A stretch of DNA of 64,000 nucleotides from Psychrobacter namhaensis (GTDB taxonomy: Bacteria > Pseudomonadota > Gammaproteobacteria > Pseudomonadales > Moraxellaceae), in contig NZ_JABASS010000004.1 of assembly GCF_016107545.1 (NCBI RefSeq), forward strand, positions 62,001 through 126,000. Direction: 5' to 3'. The translations under genes and the position numbers were made by a program. Below the pieces are notes generated by a model. That model did no database searches and was not told the DNA's origin. It saw only the letters and a list, made by a program, of their open reading frames with translations. This document shows, in pieces, positions 30,712 through 40,196 of this stretch. Position 1 is the stretch's first letter. Every line of letters begins with the position of its first letter.

Positions 30712-33700
30712 TTAATCAGCAAGGTAACGCGCCGCCTCATCGAGTGACACACTGACCAAAGTCGACACACCGGCGCTTGGCATGGTGATGCCTTTTAGCT
30801 CATCAGCAATTTGCATCGTCAGCTTATTGTGACTGATAAAGATAAACTGCAAATCATCTGCTAACTCGTGAATTAAGCTGGTAAAGCGGGCAACGTTGGC
30901 GTCATCAAGTGGGGCATCGACTTCATCAAGCACACAAAATGGGGCAGGATGCTGCTTAAATATCGCAAAGATCAGGCTCAGTGCCGTCAGCGTTTTTTCA
31001 CCGCCCGATAGCACAGCAAGGCGACTGTTACGTTTGCCCTTTGGCTGTGCCATCAAGGTAAGGCCTGCCCGCCACTGCTCAGATTTATGTTGATCAGCGG
31101 GTATGTGAGCTGGCATATCCTCCGTGTTTAAGGTCAAACTTGCTTGCCCGCCACCAAAAACTTTGGCAAATAAACTGGCAAGCTCATTATTGACGGCAGC
31201 GAGCGTCTGCATAAACAATGTCTTAGTGGTTTCATCAATCGACGCAATCGCCTGCGTCAAGGTGCCTATACTCGCCGCAATGTCTGCTGTCTGCTGCGCC
31301 AATGGCTCTAAGCGCTCATTGACTTCCGCCAGTTCTGCCACTGCCGCCAGATTGACCGCGCCAATTTTGCCCAATTGCTGCTCAAGCTTTTTGTGTTCCC
31401 TCTCAAGCTCAGCGATTTTATCTGGGCGTACGCGGCGATCATGCGCGATAAAATCCGCCAGTAGATTTGAGACACTGGTTTGTTGCTGCGGCGGCTGTCG
31501 TAAGTTTGACGGCGCTTTATACTTGTCACTTGCACGATAGTAAGCAGCTAAGGCATCATGCGTCTGGCTGCTGGCGTCATCCAAACGTGCCGCGCTTAGT
31601 GCCAGCTCAGTGGCATGATGGGCGAGCTCACTTTGCTGATCTTGTAGCGTCTGTTGTAGCGTATCTAGCGCGGTCTGCTGCTGAGTATAGTTTTGCTTAA
31701 GTACCGTTAGCGCGGTCTCACGCTCTGTTAGTAGGGCTTGCTGCGCATCGCGTGCTGTCTGTGCATCTTGCAATGCCGCTTGCAGTGCTGGCAGTTTATT
31801 TTGCTGCTGCTCATAGCTTGCCTTTAGCCGCTGCTCGCTTTGTAGTGACTTATCCTGCTGCTGAGTGGCCCGCTCAAGGCTGCTCATGATATGTTCTAGA
31901 CGCATCTCGCTTTGTTGAACACGAAGCTGCAAGGCTTGCCAAGCGTCGTCATCTGCTTGACGGGTGCGGGTAAGCTCACTGCGCTCGGCTTGCAACTGCT
32001 GGCTTCTCGCCCGTGCATCCGCTATTTTTGGCGTCAGCGCTGCTGTCTCATTGTGAATGTGCTGCTGCTCATGATGAAGCGTTTGCTGCTCTTGCGCCAG
32101 TTCTTGTTGCTCTTGTTCAAGTGCGGCTTTATCAGTATTTAGACGGTGGCTATCGGCTTGCAAGCGCTCAGCATTGGCACGCTGCGTGGTAAGTTGCTGC
32201 TGGTATTGATGCTTGTCACGGATGAGTTGCTCAGATTGCGCGCGCGTTTCCTCGACATTGATCATCAAGGCATCGTAGTTACGCTGGTTGTTAGCGATGG
32301 CTTTTTTCTGATCTTGTATGGTCGTTTCAATCTCATCCAGCATTTCTTTTAGCGCTTGCAAACGGGTGCGCTGCTGCAAGCGCTGCGTGAGGAACTGATT
32401 ACCGCTGTCATTTTGACCATCTTGCGCACCAGCAAACTTACTGAGGTTCAGCGTACCCTGACGACTCAGCAGCCAACCATCAGTGCTTAGCAAAATGGCT
32501 GACGCTGGTAAGAATTTTAAGACTTCCACAAGCGCGTCTAGATTGTGTTCGTCATTTATATCAGCCGATGCCACATACAAATAACACTGCTGCCAAAGTG
32601 CCAATGAGGGCTGCGAAATCAGCTCGGATAAAGGCCATACCTTATCAACCACCGTATCGGGCAAAGGCTGGATAAATGGGTCTACGCTACCCTCACTTTG
32701 CTCAACAGATAACCATAAACTATGCCCTGTCTCTATGGCCGATGTATCTTGTTTATTGGTACTATGATTTTGCCCAGTTTGATACGTCAATACCTCTGTG
32801 ACATGGGGCGCAAGCGCTTGCCATAAGCTAGATACTTTTTGCGACTCTTCATTACTATTATCCGCGATTGCTGGAGGGTTTTGATTGCCGGCCAGCACGT
32901 GACTGTCTAACCACAGCGCCAATACGCTATCGAGTAGCGGTGCGTACTCTCGCCCTTTTGCGCTTAACTCAATTTGCTCACGCAATGTGGTCACGGCTAA
33001 CTTATTATAGTCGCTGACCGCATTATTTTTTGAATCAGTCGTTAAAGCAGCGGTTTTTTGCTGAGCGTGTGCGGTTGGTTTGGGATGCAGTATCCGATGC
33101 AGGGTATCGTATTCACCTGCCAATAACGCATGACGTTTTTCATGCTCACCCAACTCGCGCTGCTGCATTATTAGGCTTTGCTGCAGATGCTGCGCTTGCG
33201 GCTGTAATTCCGACAACCGCTCATCGACGCTGTCTTGCTGCCGTTCAATCTGCTGTAGTTGTGTATTTAGCGCCTCAACTTGCGTCTTTAGTGCCTGAGA
33301 CAAAGTCTGCGTATCTGTATTTTCTGGTACACCGCTATTATCAGAGGGTGATAGTGACTGTTGTAATTGCTGCCACAGATGTTGCCAGTTTTGCTGGCGG
33401 CGCTGCCATTTATCATAACTTTGCTGATAGCGCTTTTGCGATTGGGCATTAATCGCTTGCTGCTGATCAAGCGTACGAGCGTTATCCTGCAAACGCGATA
33501 GCTGGTTTTGTGCTTCATGCCACGCACGTTGCAACGGTTGCTCATTGCGTTTATGCGACTCACGTTTGCGGGTTAACTCAGTCAGCTGCGGACGCAATTC
33601 ATTTAGTATATTCTGCTGCTTGGATTGCTGCGCCTTTAACTGATTCATGTCAGTGACTGCTTGCTCACGCTGCTCATCTAGGCTGGCTAATTGCTGCTCA

Positions 33701-34659
33701 ATGGCGGTCAGCTGTGAGGTTGCATCGCTCAGCTTGTGCTCAGCTTGTTGATGGCTTAGCTGCTGCTGATAATGCGCACTTTGCGCCTCGTCTTTTAGCC
33801 ATTGCTCTTGGTTAATATGAGTAGCAAGCTTATCTTGCTTGGCTTTTAAACTCTCATAGCTGGCTTGCAAGGTGGCGACCTCGGCCGCGCTACGCTCGTG
33901 GGCTGCTTTTTGCTGCTGCTGAGTGTGTTTGGCTTGATACAACTGTTGAATGGCGAGCTGCTGCTGAATATCAGCAAGCGTTAAGGCAAGCTCTTCATAG
34001 CGCTGCGCACTGGCGGCTTGCTTAGACAGTGTCTTTTGTTGGCGTACCAACTCGCTTTGCATGTCGTGCAGACGGGCCAGGTTTTCTTGGGTTTTCTCGA
34101 GCTTTTTTTGGGTTTCTTCACGGCGTGCTTGATAGCGCGAGACGCCTGCTGCCTCCTCGATAAACTCACGCAGCTGCATGGGGCTGGACTCGACGATACG
34201 CCCAATCATACCTTGCTCAATGACGGCATAACTACGCGCGCCAAGTCCCGTACCCAAAAACACATCGACGACATCACGGCGGCGACATCGCGTGCCATTG
34301 ATAAAGTAATCTGAGCGACCCTCTAGATTTACCTGACGGCGGACGGACAGCTCTTGATAGAGATTAAACTCATGGCGAATGCCCGTTTGCTCATCTTGGG
34401 TATGCTCAAAAGTCAGCTCGACACTGGCGACACTTTTGGCAGCCTTGTCCTGCGTCCCAGCAAAGATCACATCACTCATCGCGCCACCACGTAGCTGCTT
34501 GGCAGAGGTCTCGCCCAGCACCCAGCGGATGGCGTCAATGACGTTGGATTTACCGCAGCCGTTTGGCCCGACAATGGCGGTAATACCATGACGAAAGGTA
34601 AAAGTCGTTGGATTGGCAAAGGATTTAAAGCCTGCCAGCTTTAGAGATTTTAGGCGCAT
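30712..34659 (-). CDS. smc: Chromosome segregation protein SMC
   Basis: SMC is the condensin ATPase that organises and segregates the chromosome with ScpA and ScpB. The N-terminal head has the Walker A motif GPNGCGKSNVIDAIRWVLGE (about 31-50), and the C-terminal head the signature LSGGEKTLTALSLIFAIF and Walker B PFCVLDEVDAPLDD. Between them are two Gln-rich coiled coils around a hinge at about residues 540-740. At 1315 residues it is longer than usual for bacteria (around 1150-1200), the excess lying in and around the hinge, which has a variable insertion with many Asn, Ser and Thr. The gene order smc-zipA-ligA is normal for the group. Confidence 0.97.
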   Translation of the reverse strand: MRLKSLKLAGFKSFANPTTFTFRHGITAIVGPNGCGKSNVIDAIRWVLGETSAKQLRGGAMSDVIFAGTQDKAAKSVASVELTFEHTQDEQTGIRHEFNLYQELSVRRQVNLEGRSDYFINGTRCRRRDVVDVFLGTGLGARSYAVIEQGMIGRIVESSPMQLREFIEEAAGVSRYQARREETQKKLEKTQENLARLHDMQSELVRQQKTLSKQAASAQRYEELALTLADIQQQLAIQQLYQAKHTQQQQKAAHERSAAEVATLQASYESLKAKQDKLATHINQEQWLKDEAQSAHYQQQLSHQQAEHKLSDATSQLTAIEQQLASLDEQREQAVTDMNQLKAQQSKQQNILNELRPQLTELTRKRESHKRNEQPLQRAWHEAQNQLSRLQDNARTLDQQQAINAQSQKRYQQSYDKWQRRQQNWQHLWQQLQQSLSPSDNSGVPENTDTQTLSQALKTQVEALNTQLQQIERQQDSVDERLSELQPQAQHLQQSLIMQQRELGEHEKRHALLAGEYDTLHRILHPKPTAHAQQKTAALTTDSKNNAVSDYNKLAVTTLREQIELSAKGREYAPLLDSVLALWLDSHVLAGNQNPPAIADNSNEESQKVSSLWQALAPHVTEVLTYQTGQNHSTNKQDTSAIETGHSLWLSVEQSEGSVDPFIQPLPDTVVDKVWPLSELISQPSLALWQQCYLYVASADINDEHNLDALVEVLKFLPASAILLSTDGWLLSRQGTLNLSKFAGAQDGQNDSGNQFLTQRLQQRTRLQALKEMLDEIETTIQDQKKAIANNQRNYDALMINVEETRAQSEQLIRDKHQYQQQLTTQRANAERLQADSHRLNTDKAALEQEQQELAQEQQTLHHEQQHIHNETAALTPKIADARARSQQLQAERSELTRTRQADDDAWQALQLRVQQSEMRLEHIMSSLERATQQQDKSLQSEQRLKASYEQQQNKLPALQAALQDAQTARDAQQALLTERETALTVLKQNYTQQQTALDTLQQTLQDQQSELAHHATELALSAARLDDASSQTHDALAAYYRASDKYKAPSNLRQPPQQQTSVSNLLADFIAHDRRVRPDKIAELEREHKKLEQQLGKIGAVNLAAVAELAEVNERLEPLAQQTADIAASIGTLTQAIASIDETTKTLFMQTLAAVNNELASLFAKVFGGGQASLTLNTEDMPAHIPADQHKSEQWRAGLTLMAQPKGKRNSRLAVLSGGEKTLTALSLIFAIFKQHPAPFCVLDEVDAPLDDANVARFTSLIHELADDLQFIFISHNKLTMQIADELKGITMPSAGVSTLVSVSLDEAARYLAD

Positions 34660-34739
34660 GAAGGATCAGTAAACTTAGCAAAAACAGGCGGCTATTCTAC
34701 CTGAAATGAGGATGGGTTTTTAGGGTTTGTCTGAGTCAA

Positions 34740-35546
34740 TTAAATCAATCCAATCGCGCTTAATAACAACTGTCCCCCTGCAAATAATAACAGCACCCCA
34801 AATGCACGCTTAAGCATAAGGGCCGGCAGTACATGGGCGAGCTTGGCACCGATTTTTGCCATCGCAAAGCTAGCCACTGAAATGCACAAAAATCCCGTGA
34901 TATGTACAAATCCTATCGTACCCTCAGGCAGATTGACCACGTCTTGGCCAAACCATGCAAACCCTGTTGCGCCCGCCAGCGCAATCGGTAGACCGCACGC
35001 CGCAGACGTACCAACCGACTGTTTCATCGGTAGTCCTGCCCAGTTCAAAAACGGTACGGTCAAACTACCACCGCCAATCCCAAAGATAGACGATGCCATG
35101 CCAATGCCCGTACCCGCACCAAACTGCACGCCAGTAGAAGGTAAGGGTTTACCCAACTGCTCTTTGTTAGAAAAAAACAGCATCTTTAAAGCGACCAGTA
35201 GCGCGCCAACACCAATGATGGCCTGCAACGCCTTGCCATCAATCATATCCGCGATACCAGCGCCGACCAGACTACCAATGATTAAGCCCAGCGCCATTTT
35301 TCGCCATACTTCCCAGCGCACACCGCCGCGCTTATTATGAGCAGTGAGTGAGCTGATCGAGGTCACAACGATGGTCGCAAGGGAGGTGCCAATGGCCAAA
35401 TGCGTCACTACTTCTGGCGAAAGATCATAAGCAGTAAAAATCCAGACCAATGCTGGGACGATAATCATACCGCCGCCCACGCCAAATAAGCCTGCGCTGA
35501 CACCCGCAAATGCCCCTGCAATTACAAACCACACATATAACATCAT
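34740..35546 (-). CDS. TSUP family (TauE/SafE) transporter
   Basis: Inner-membrane protein of 268 residues with about eight hydrophobic helices, member of the sulfite exporter TauE/SafE (TSUP) family. Repeated glycine-rich elements typical of the family are GVSAGLFGVGGGMIIVPALVW (first half) and ASSIFGIGGGSLTVPFLNW (second half), consistent with internal duplication. Substrates in the family include sulfite, sulfoacetate and other organosulfur anions; nothing nearby identifies one here. It lies 80 nt upstream of smc on the same strand but a separate promoter is possible. Confidence 0.9.
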   Translation of the reverse strand: MMLYVWFVIAGAFAGVSAGLFGVGGGMIIVPALVWIFTAYDLSPEVVTHLAIGTSLATIVVTSISSLTAHNKRGGVRWEVWRKMALGLIIGSLVGAGIADMIDGKALQAIIGVGALLVALKMLFFSNKEQLGKPLPSTGVQFGAGTGIGMASSIFGIGGGSLTVPFLNWAGLPMKQSVGTSAACGLPIALAGATGFAWFGQDVVNLPEGTIGFVHITGFLCISVASFAMAKIGAKLAHVLPALMLKRAFGVLLLFAGGQLLLSAIGLI

Positions 35547-35820
35547 TGAATCAGCCTTTTATCACGCTTGTTTTTTTATGACACTGGTATTTTAGAAACC
35601 ACTTACCTACAGTCGATTGACCTTAAAAGGATACAGCACTACTGTCAGCGCTATAGTAGAAATCTTTTGCATCATTGAACCACGCTTGCGAACGGCAAGC
35701 CATAAAATCATATCAGTAGTACATGACTATGCACGACTTTTTTATTTTGAGCTAAAAGACCTCTTGCAAAAGTAGCAAAGGGAATTAAAATAAGAAGACA
35801 CTCATAACTTTTTAGGAGCC

Positions 35821-36261
35821 ATGCCAAACATAGATAAGCTACTCAAACAAAGTGACGCTGGTTTTAAACGCTATACTGGCATTCATAAAGCCACCTTTTA
35901 TGACATGCTTGATGCCATGCAAGAGCATGAAGCATCTAAGACCAAATCAGGCAGACCAAGTGTGCTCAGTCTTAAGGAGCAGATACTACTAGCTCTGACT
36001 TATTGGCGTGAATACCGCACGCTTTATCATATCAGTATGGACTTTGGTATTCATGAGTCTTCTGCTAGCCGTATCATTCGTAAAGTAGAAGACACACTGA
36101 TTGACTCTGGCAAGTTTGAATTGCCTAAAAAACTACCTAGTCGTGTCGATGAGGACATCAATTGGTCAGTCGTCATCGTCGATGCCACCGAAACCCCAAT
36201 TGAGCGTCCAAAAAAAACCAAAGAGACTACTACAGCGGTAAGAAAAAACAACACACCTTAA
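35821..36261 (+). CDS. IS5-family transposase, orfA
   Basis: First part of the transposase, 146 residues if it terminates in frame. It contains a helix-turn-helix DNA-binding region (PSVLSLKEQILLALTYWREY, then HISMDFGIHESSASRIIRKVE) and the first catalytic aspartate in VIVDATETPIERP. After the A8 run at 36210-36217 the native frame continues only into an out-of-frame tail (TKETTTAVRKNNTP) and stops at 36259-36261. A -1 shift at A-AAA-AAA restores the expected transposase text PKKNQRDYYSGKKKQHTLKA. Confidence 0.9.
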   Translation: MPNIDKLLKQSDAGFKRYTGIHKATFYDMLDAMQEHEASKTKSGRPSVLSLKEQILLALTYWREYRTLYHISMDFGIHESSASRIIRKVEDTLIDSGKFELPKKLPSRVDEDINWSVVIVDATETPIERPKKTKETTTAVRKNNTP

Positions 36262-36653
36262 AAGCGCAGGTTATCGTTCATTGGCAAACCGGCTTGATAC
36301 TTGATGTGCAAACCTGTAAAGGGTCAATCCACGATTTTAAGCTGTATAAAGATACTTGTCCTGATTGGTTACCTGAGAATACTAACTATCTAGCAGACAG
36401 TGGTTATCAAGGGTTAGCAAAGCTACATAACCAAACTTTCACACCATTTAAGAAACCTCGTGGTGGTCAGTTATTGGAGATATGCAAACAGGCCAATCAC
36501 TATCTGGCAAAGTTCCGTATTGTGGTTGAGCACAAAATAGGCTTAATCAAGTTGTTCAAAATCGTGGCTCATAAATATCGTAACCGTCGTCAGCGCTATG
36601 ATCTTAGAATGAAGCTGTTTGCTGGTATCATTAATTTCGAGCTAAACCTATGA
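36216..36653 (+). CDS. IS5-family transposase, orfB (reached by -1 frameshift)
   Basis: Second part of the transposase in the -1 frame relative to orfA, with no convincing start of its own at the junction. It contains the second catalytic Asp in NYLADSGYQGLAKLH and the third acidic residue in RIVVEHKIGLIKLFKI, so the DDE triad is complete across both frames. Its stop overlaps the right inverted repeat. Whether the shift is programmed or a disabling mutation cannot be told from one copy. Confidence 0.85.
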   Translation, partial: NQRDYYSGKKKQHTLKAQVIVHWQTGLILDVQTCKGSIHDFKLYKDTCPDWLPENTNYLADSGYQGLAKLHNQTFTPFKKPRGGQLLEICKQANHYLAKFRIVVEHKIGLIKLFKIVAHKYRNRRQRYDLRMKLFAGIINFELNL

Positions 36654-36744
36654 CTTTTGCAAGAGGTCTAAAGATCTTGTGGCGCTCGATTGAATTTGCC
36701 AAAACATAATCTGACCTTTATGCTGTCTGTTTTATACTGTTTAC

Positions 36745-36829
36745 TAGTGATCATTTTTTAGTAATGATCTTTTTAGTGATGATCTTTTTAGTGATGATCT
36801 TTTTAGTGACGATCTTTTTAGTGATGACC
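36745..36829. repeat. 15-bp tandem repeat upstream of birA
   Basis: About 5.6 copies of AGTGATGATCTTTTT in direct array, three of them differing by at most one base, 87 bp before the birA start. The rest of 36670-36915 holds no gene. It may lie in the birA promoter region. Confidence 0.92.
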
Positions 36830-36915
36830 GCCTATCACATAGTGACGGTTTATTATGATAGCTACTCAGTATATCAAAGATTCCCCATGCGACATTAACC
36901 ACATCGACGAAACTT

Positions 36916-37950
36916 ATGCTGCCACCTGACCATTTATCTGACTATACATCCGATTCCATATCCGATTTTGAGGTATCTGACTCTGGATCATTCACGCTGG
37001 ACCACTTACCTGAGCTCAACCACCGCCATCTTGTCAGTAGTAGCTCAACCAATAGCGAGCTGATAGCAGACGTGCAAGATGGCACGCTAAATCCTGCCAA
37101 GATGCATCTATTGACCGCAGAAACCCAAAGCTCAGGTCGTGGACAACACGGACGCTCATGGCAGTCACCGCGCGGCAATGTCTATCTATCGTTATATCAT
37201 CCGGTGCACATGCCAGTGAGTGGTTTATTGTCCTTAATCATTGGGGTTGAGCTGGCCAAAATGCCCGTTCTCCAGACCTTAAATGAGCAATTGCACGCAC
37301 AAGGTCTGACGCCAATTGGGGTGAAATGGGCAAATGATTTGGGGTTTTACCAGCCGCAAAATCAGACCAAAAACCCAGAACAAACTGAGCTGGATAGCTC
37401 AGTAGTGAATAGTGCTGCCTTAAGTCAGCAAACGTTGCCCTTTCATAAACTGGCTGGCATTTTGATAGAGCCAGTGACACAAGCGGGTAAATTGGTGGGC
37501 GTCGTGATGGGCATTGGCTTAAACGTACAGACCGCCCCCAAGCTAACAGCACAAACTGCTGAAGGCATGAGTTATCAAGCGATTAGTATACAAGATGTTT
37601 ATGAGACGCTAAAACTCGAGGCCCATACTGTGAGACTACCAAGTCTAAAAACGCTGTACCAACAAATGAGCAAAGCATTGATGGTAGCGATGACACGCTT
37701 TGAGCATCTAGGGCTGGAGAGGCCAACCGGTCATACCTATTATTTGGACAGCTTTTTAAAGCAGTTTGCCACGATGGATGCGTTGGCAGATCTACGCTTA
37801 CGCGTCACCCAAGATTACAACAATCAAGAACAAATCGTGATGGGCGATGCTTGCGGTGTCGATACAAACGGATGTTTGCAATTACGCCAAGATAACGGTA
37901 AGATTTCTGCGCTTTTTACCGGACGCATCGACGTTATTCATCAGGTTTAA
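36916..37950 (+). CDS. birA: Biotin--[acetyl-CoA-carboxylase] ligase, no HTH domain
   Basis: Biotin protein ligase that attaches biotin to AccB and, here, presumably to the methylcrotonyl-CoA carboxylase alpha subunit at 41.2 kb. The 344-residue protein has the catalytic motif SSGRGQHGRSWQSPRGN (about 73-89), KWANDLGF, KLAGILIEP and the C-terminal SH3-like domain ending FTGRIDVIHQV. There is no N-terminal winged-helix domain; the first about 35 residues are acidic and Ser-rich. It is thus a class I type ligase unlikely to repress bioAD. A Gln/Asn-rich insertion occurs near residues 150-170. coaX follows by 85 nt. Confidence 0.94.
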   Translation: MLPPDHLSDYTSDSISDFEVSDSGSFTLDHLPELNHRHLVSSSSTNSELIADVQDGTLNPAKMHLLTAETQSSGRGQHGRSWQSPRGNVYLSLYHPVHMPVSGLLSLIIGVELAKMPVLQTLNEQLHAQGLTPIGVKWANDLGFYQPQNQTKNPEQTELDSSVVNSAALSQQTLPFHKLAGILIEPVTQAGKLVGVVMGIGLNVQTAPKLTAQTAEGMSYQAISIQDVYETLKLEAHTVRLPSLKTLYQQMSKALMVAMTRFEHLGLERPTGHTYYLDSFLKQFATMDALADLRLRVTQDYNNQEQIVMGDACGVDTNGCLQLRQDNGKISALFTGRIDVIHQV

Positions 37951-38035
37951 ACCGCTTATTTAACGAGCAACCACCGTGAGGCAAGTGTCAGCTTAGTGTG
38001 TTGATCACAGGCTTACTGGATATAAAGGGAATTTT

Positions 38036-38764
38036 ATGCTCTGGCTTGATCTTGGAAATACCCGCCTTAAATACTGGCTTACCGATGATATCGGGCAGAT
38101 AGTCGCGCATGATGCCAAGCAACATCTGCAAGCACCTGCCGAATTATTGATGGGTCTGACCGACCGCTTTGAGCGTTATGCACCCGACTTTATTGGGATT
38201 TCATCCGTCCTAGGTGACGATCTCAATGTTAAGGTCTCAGACACCTTAAGCCGTCTAAATATCCCGTTTGATTTTGTGCATGTCAATGCAGCGCACCCGC
38301 TTATGAATAGCGCCTACAATGACCAGCAGCTCGGCTGTGATCGCTGGCTACAAATGCTAGGGGCGGTCGATAAGAAAAAACGTCAATGTGTGATTGGCTG
38401 CGGTACAGCCGTAACGATTGATTTGATCGATCATGCCGAGCATTTGGGCGGTTATATTTTCCCCAGTATTTATCTGCAACGTGAGTCCCTGTTCTCTGGC
38501 ACCAAGCAAATCACCATCTCTAACGGGTCTTTTGATAGCGTCGGTCAAGGAGTGACCACCCAAGATGCGGTACATCGCGGGATATTATTGTCGATTGTTG
38601 GCGCGATCAATGAGATTAGTCATCGACACCCTAACTTTGAAATGATTATGACGGGCGGCGATGCGGCCATTATTGCCCAACACGTCAACCGCCCTGTGCA
38701 CCTGCGTGATGACTTATTATTAAACGGCTTGGCGCGTTATTTCGACCACAGCAAACAGCCGTAA
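38036..38764 (+). CDS. coaX: Type III pantothenate kinase
   Basis: CoaX phosphorylates pantothenate in the first step of CoA synthesis. The 242-residue protein of the ASKHA fold has the phosphate loop DLGNTRLKYW (5-14), the family elements AAHPLMNSAYNDQQLGCDRW and GCGTAVTIDLIDHAEHLGGYIFP, and MTGGDAAII near the end. It lacks the typical type I/II kinase P-loop. It follows birA with 85 nt and is followed by a strong terminator, so birA-coaX form an operon, an arrangement common in Proteobacteria. Confidence 0.95.
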   Translation: MLWLDLGNTRLKYWLTDDIGQIVAHDAKQHLQAPAELLMGLTDRFERYAPDFIGISSVLGDDLNVKVSDTLSRLNIPFDFVHVNAAHPLMNSAYNDQQLGCDRWLQMLGAVDKKKRQCVIGCGTAVTIDLIDHAEHLGGYIFPSIYLQRESLFSGTKQITISNGSFDSVGQGVTTQDAVHRGILLSIVGAINEISHRHPNFEMIMTGGDAAIIAQHVNRPVHLRDDLLLNGLARYFDHSKQP

Positions 38765-38792
38765 CTTTTTATGAACCTTGTGAAATCAGCAT

Positions 38793-38827
38793 AAAAAAGC
38801 AGTACATCTTAGGTGTACTGCTTTTTT
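38793..38827 (+). terminator. Terminator of birA-coaX
   Basis: Perfect 14-bp stem AAAAAAGCAGTACA / TGTACTGCTTTTTT with a 7-nt loop; A and T runs on both sides also allow it to stop transcripts of the convergent ivd operon. Confidence 0.93.
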
Positions 38828-38965
38828 GGTTATCACGATAGTCCATTCTATTTAAAACCGATACAGAGTGAATGGGATGAATTGCCTATGCAAGCACTAC
38901 ATCAAGTAGGCTTAGCAAGTTTCACAAAGGTAGTCGGCCTTTTTGAGTTTGGTATTACTTCGTTT

Positions 38966-40153
38966 CTACTTAGTTTCGTTAAACAGCTCACGACCGACCA
39001 ACATACGACGAATCTCGCTGGTCCCTGCGCCAATCTCATACAGCTTGGCATCGCGCCAATAGCGACCGAGTGGATACTCGTTGGTATAACCATTACCGCC
39101 AAATATTTGAATGCCCTCGCCCGCCATCCAAGTCGCTTTTTCTGCGCACCATAGAATGACACTGGCACAGTCTTTACGTACCTCTCGACTGTGACCGGCT
39201 CCGCGTTGGTCTAGCATGTCGAGGTTCTTACCGACGGTGTATAGAAAGCTACGTCCTGCTTGCAGTACCGTATACATATCGGCAACTTTGCCTTGTATCA
39301 ACTGGAACTCACCAATGGCTTGACCAAACTGCTTACGATCATGGATATAAGGCACGACATTGTCCATCACCGCTTGCATGATGCCGATAGGACCTGCGGC
39401 CAGTACGGCACGCTCATAATCTAGGCCACTCATCAGCACCTTAACGCCTTCATTGAGACCGCCCAAGATATTTTCGCTTGGTACTTCGACATTGTTAAAC
39501 GTCATCTCACCCGTATGGCTACCGCGCATGCCAAGCTTATCTAGCTTTTGCGCGGTACCAAAGCCTTCCATGCCTTTTTCGATAATGAAAGCCGTCATGC
39601 CTTTAGCGCCCATCTCAGGATTGGTCTTGGCATACACCACCATCACATCAGCATCAGGTCCATTGGTGATCCACATTTTGCTGCCGTTTAGCACATAATG
39701 ACCATTTTTTTCTTCTGCTTTTAGCTTCATACTGACGACATCTGAGCCAGCACCCGTCTCACTCATCGCAAGCGCACCGATGAATTCACCGCTGATGAGC
39801 TTTGGCAGATACTTTTGCTTTTGGGCCTCAGAGCCGTTACGTTTGATTTGATTGATACACAGATTGGAATGCGCCCCATAGCTCAGCGCCACCGAGGCTG
39901 ACGCGCGGCTGATTTCTTCCATGGCGACCATGTGTGCAACGTAGCCCATGTTAGAGCCACCGTACTCTTCAGGAACGGTAATGCCATGCAGGCCGATGTC
40001 ACCCATCTTTTGCCATAAATCCATGGGGAATTCATCACTGCTGTCGATTTCGCTTGCGCGTGGGGCGATTTCTTTTGCCGCAAACTGCTGCACCACATCA
40101 CGTAGCGCATCGATATCTTCGCCGAGCTGAAAGCTCAAACCAGGTAAACTCAT
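38966..40153 (-). CDS. ivd: Isovaleryl-CoA dehydrogenase
   Basis: Acyl-CoA dehydrogenase that oxidises isovaleryl-CoA to 3-methylcrotonyl-CoA in leucine degradation (LiuA). The 395-residue FAD enzyme shows [61 protein letters not shown] and the IVD-type segment [19 protein letters not shown], where the Glu after Tyr corresponds to the catalytic base unique to isovaleryl-CoA dehydrogenases. The end is [20 protein letters not shown]. The second ATG (40153) is chosen because AAGGA lies 6 nt before it; the first (40159) abuts the ribosome site. It is the last gene of the liu-type cluster. Confidence 0.95.
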   Translation of the reverse strand: MSLPGLSFQLGEDIDALRDVVQQFAAKEIAPRASEIDSSDEFPMDLWQKMGDIGLHGITVPEEYGGSNMGYVAHMVAMEEISRASASVALSYGAHSNLCINQIKRNGSEAQKQKYLPKLISGEFIGALAMSETGAGSDVVSMKLKAEEKNGHYVLNGSKMWITNGPDADVMVVYAKTNPEMGAKGMTAFIIEKGMEGFGTAQKLDKLGMRGSHTGEMTFNNVEVPSENILGGLNEGVKVLMSGLDYERAVLAAGPIGIMQAVMDNVVPYIHDRKQFGQAIGEFQLIQGKVADMYTVLQAGRSFLYTVGKNLDMLDQRGAGHSREVRKDCASVILWCAEKATWMAGEGIQIFGGNGYTNEYPLGRYWRDAKLYEIGAGTSEIRRMLVGRELFNETK

Positions 40154-40196
40154 AACCATTCCTTGTATTTTAATATTTAGTTTTTACAATCGTTTT

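Larger units (their letters stand above)
35757..36669 (+). mobile_element. IS5-family insertion sequence, 913 bp
   Basis: Complete element with perfect 17-bp terminal inverted repeats AGACCTCTTGCAAAAGT at 35757-35773 and 36653-36669, and AAA on both sides as a possible 3-bp target duplication. It encodes one transposase split over two frames by an A8 run. Both ends are intact, so it may be functional. It sits between the TSUP transporter gene and birA, in a non-coding stretch. Confidence 0.93.

Noticed and set aside
30896..34591. Several plus-strand ORFs of 65-140 codons opposite smc
   Set aside because: They are shadows of the Gln-rich coiled-coil coding sequence, with no ribosome sites or recognisable domains.
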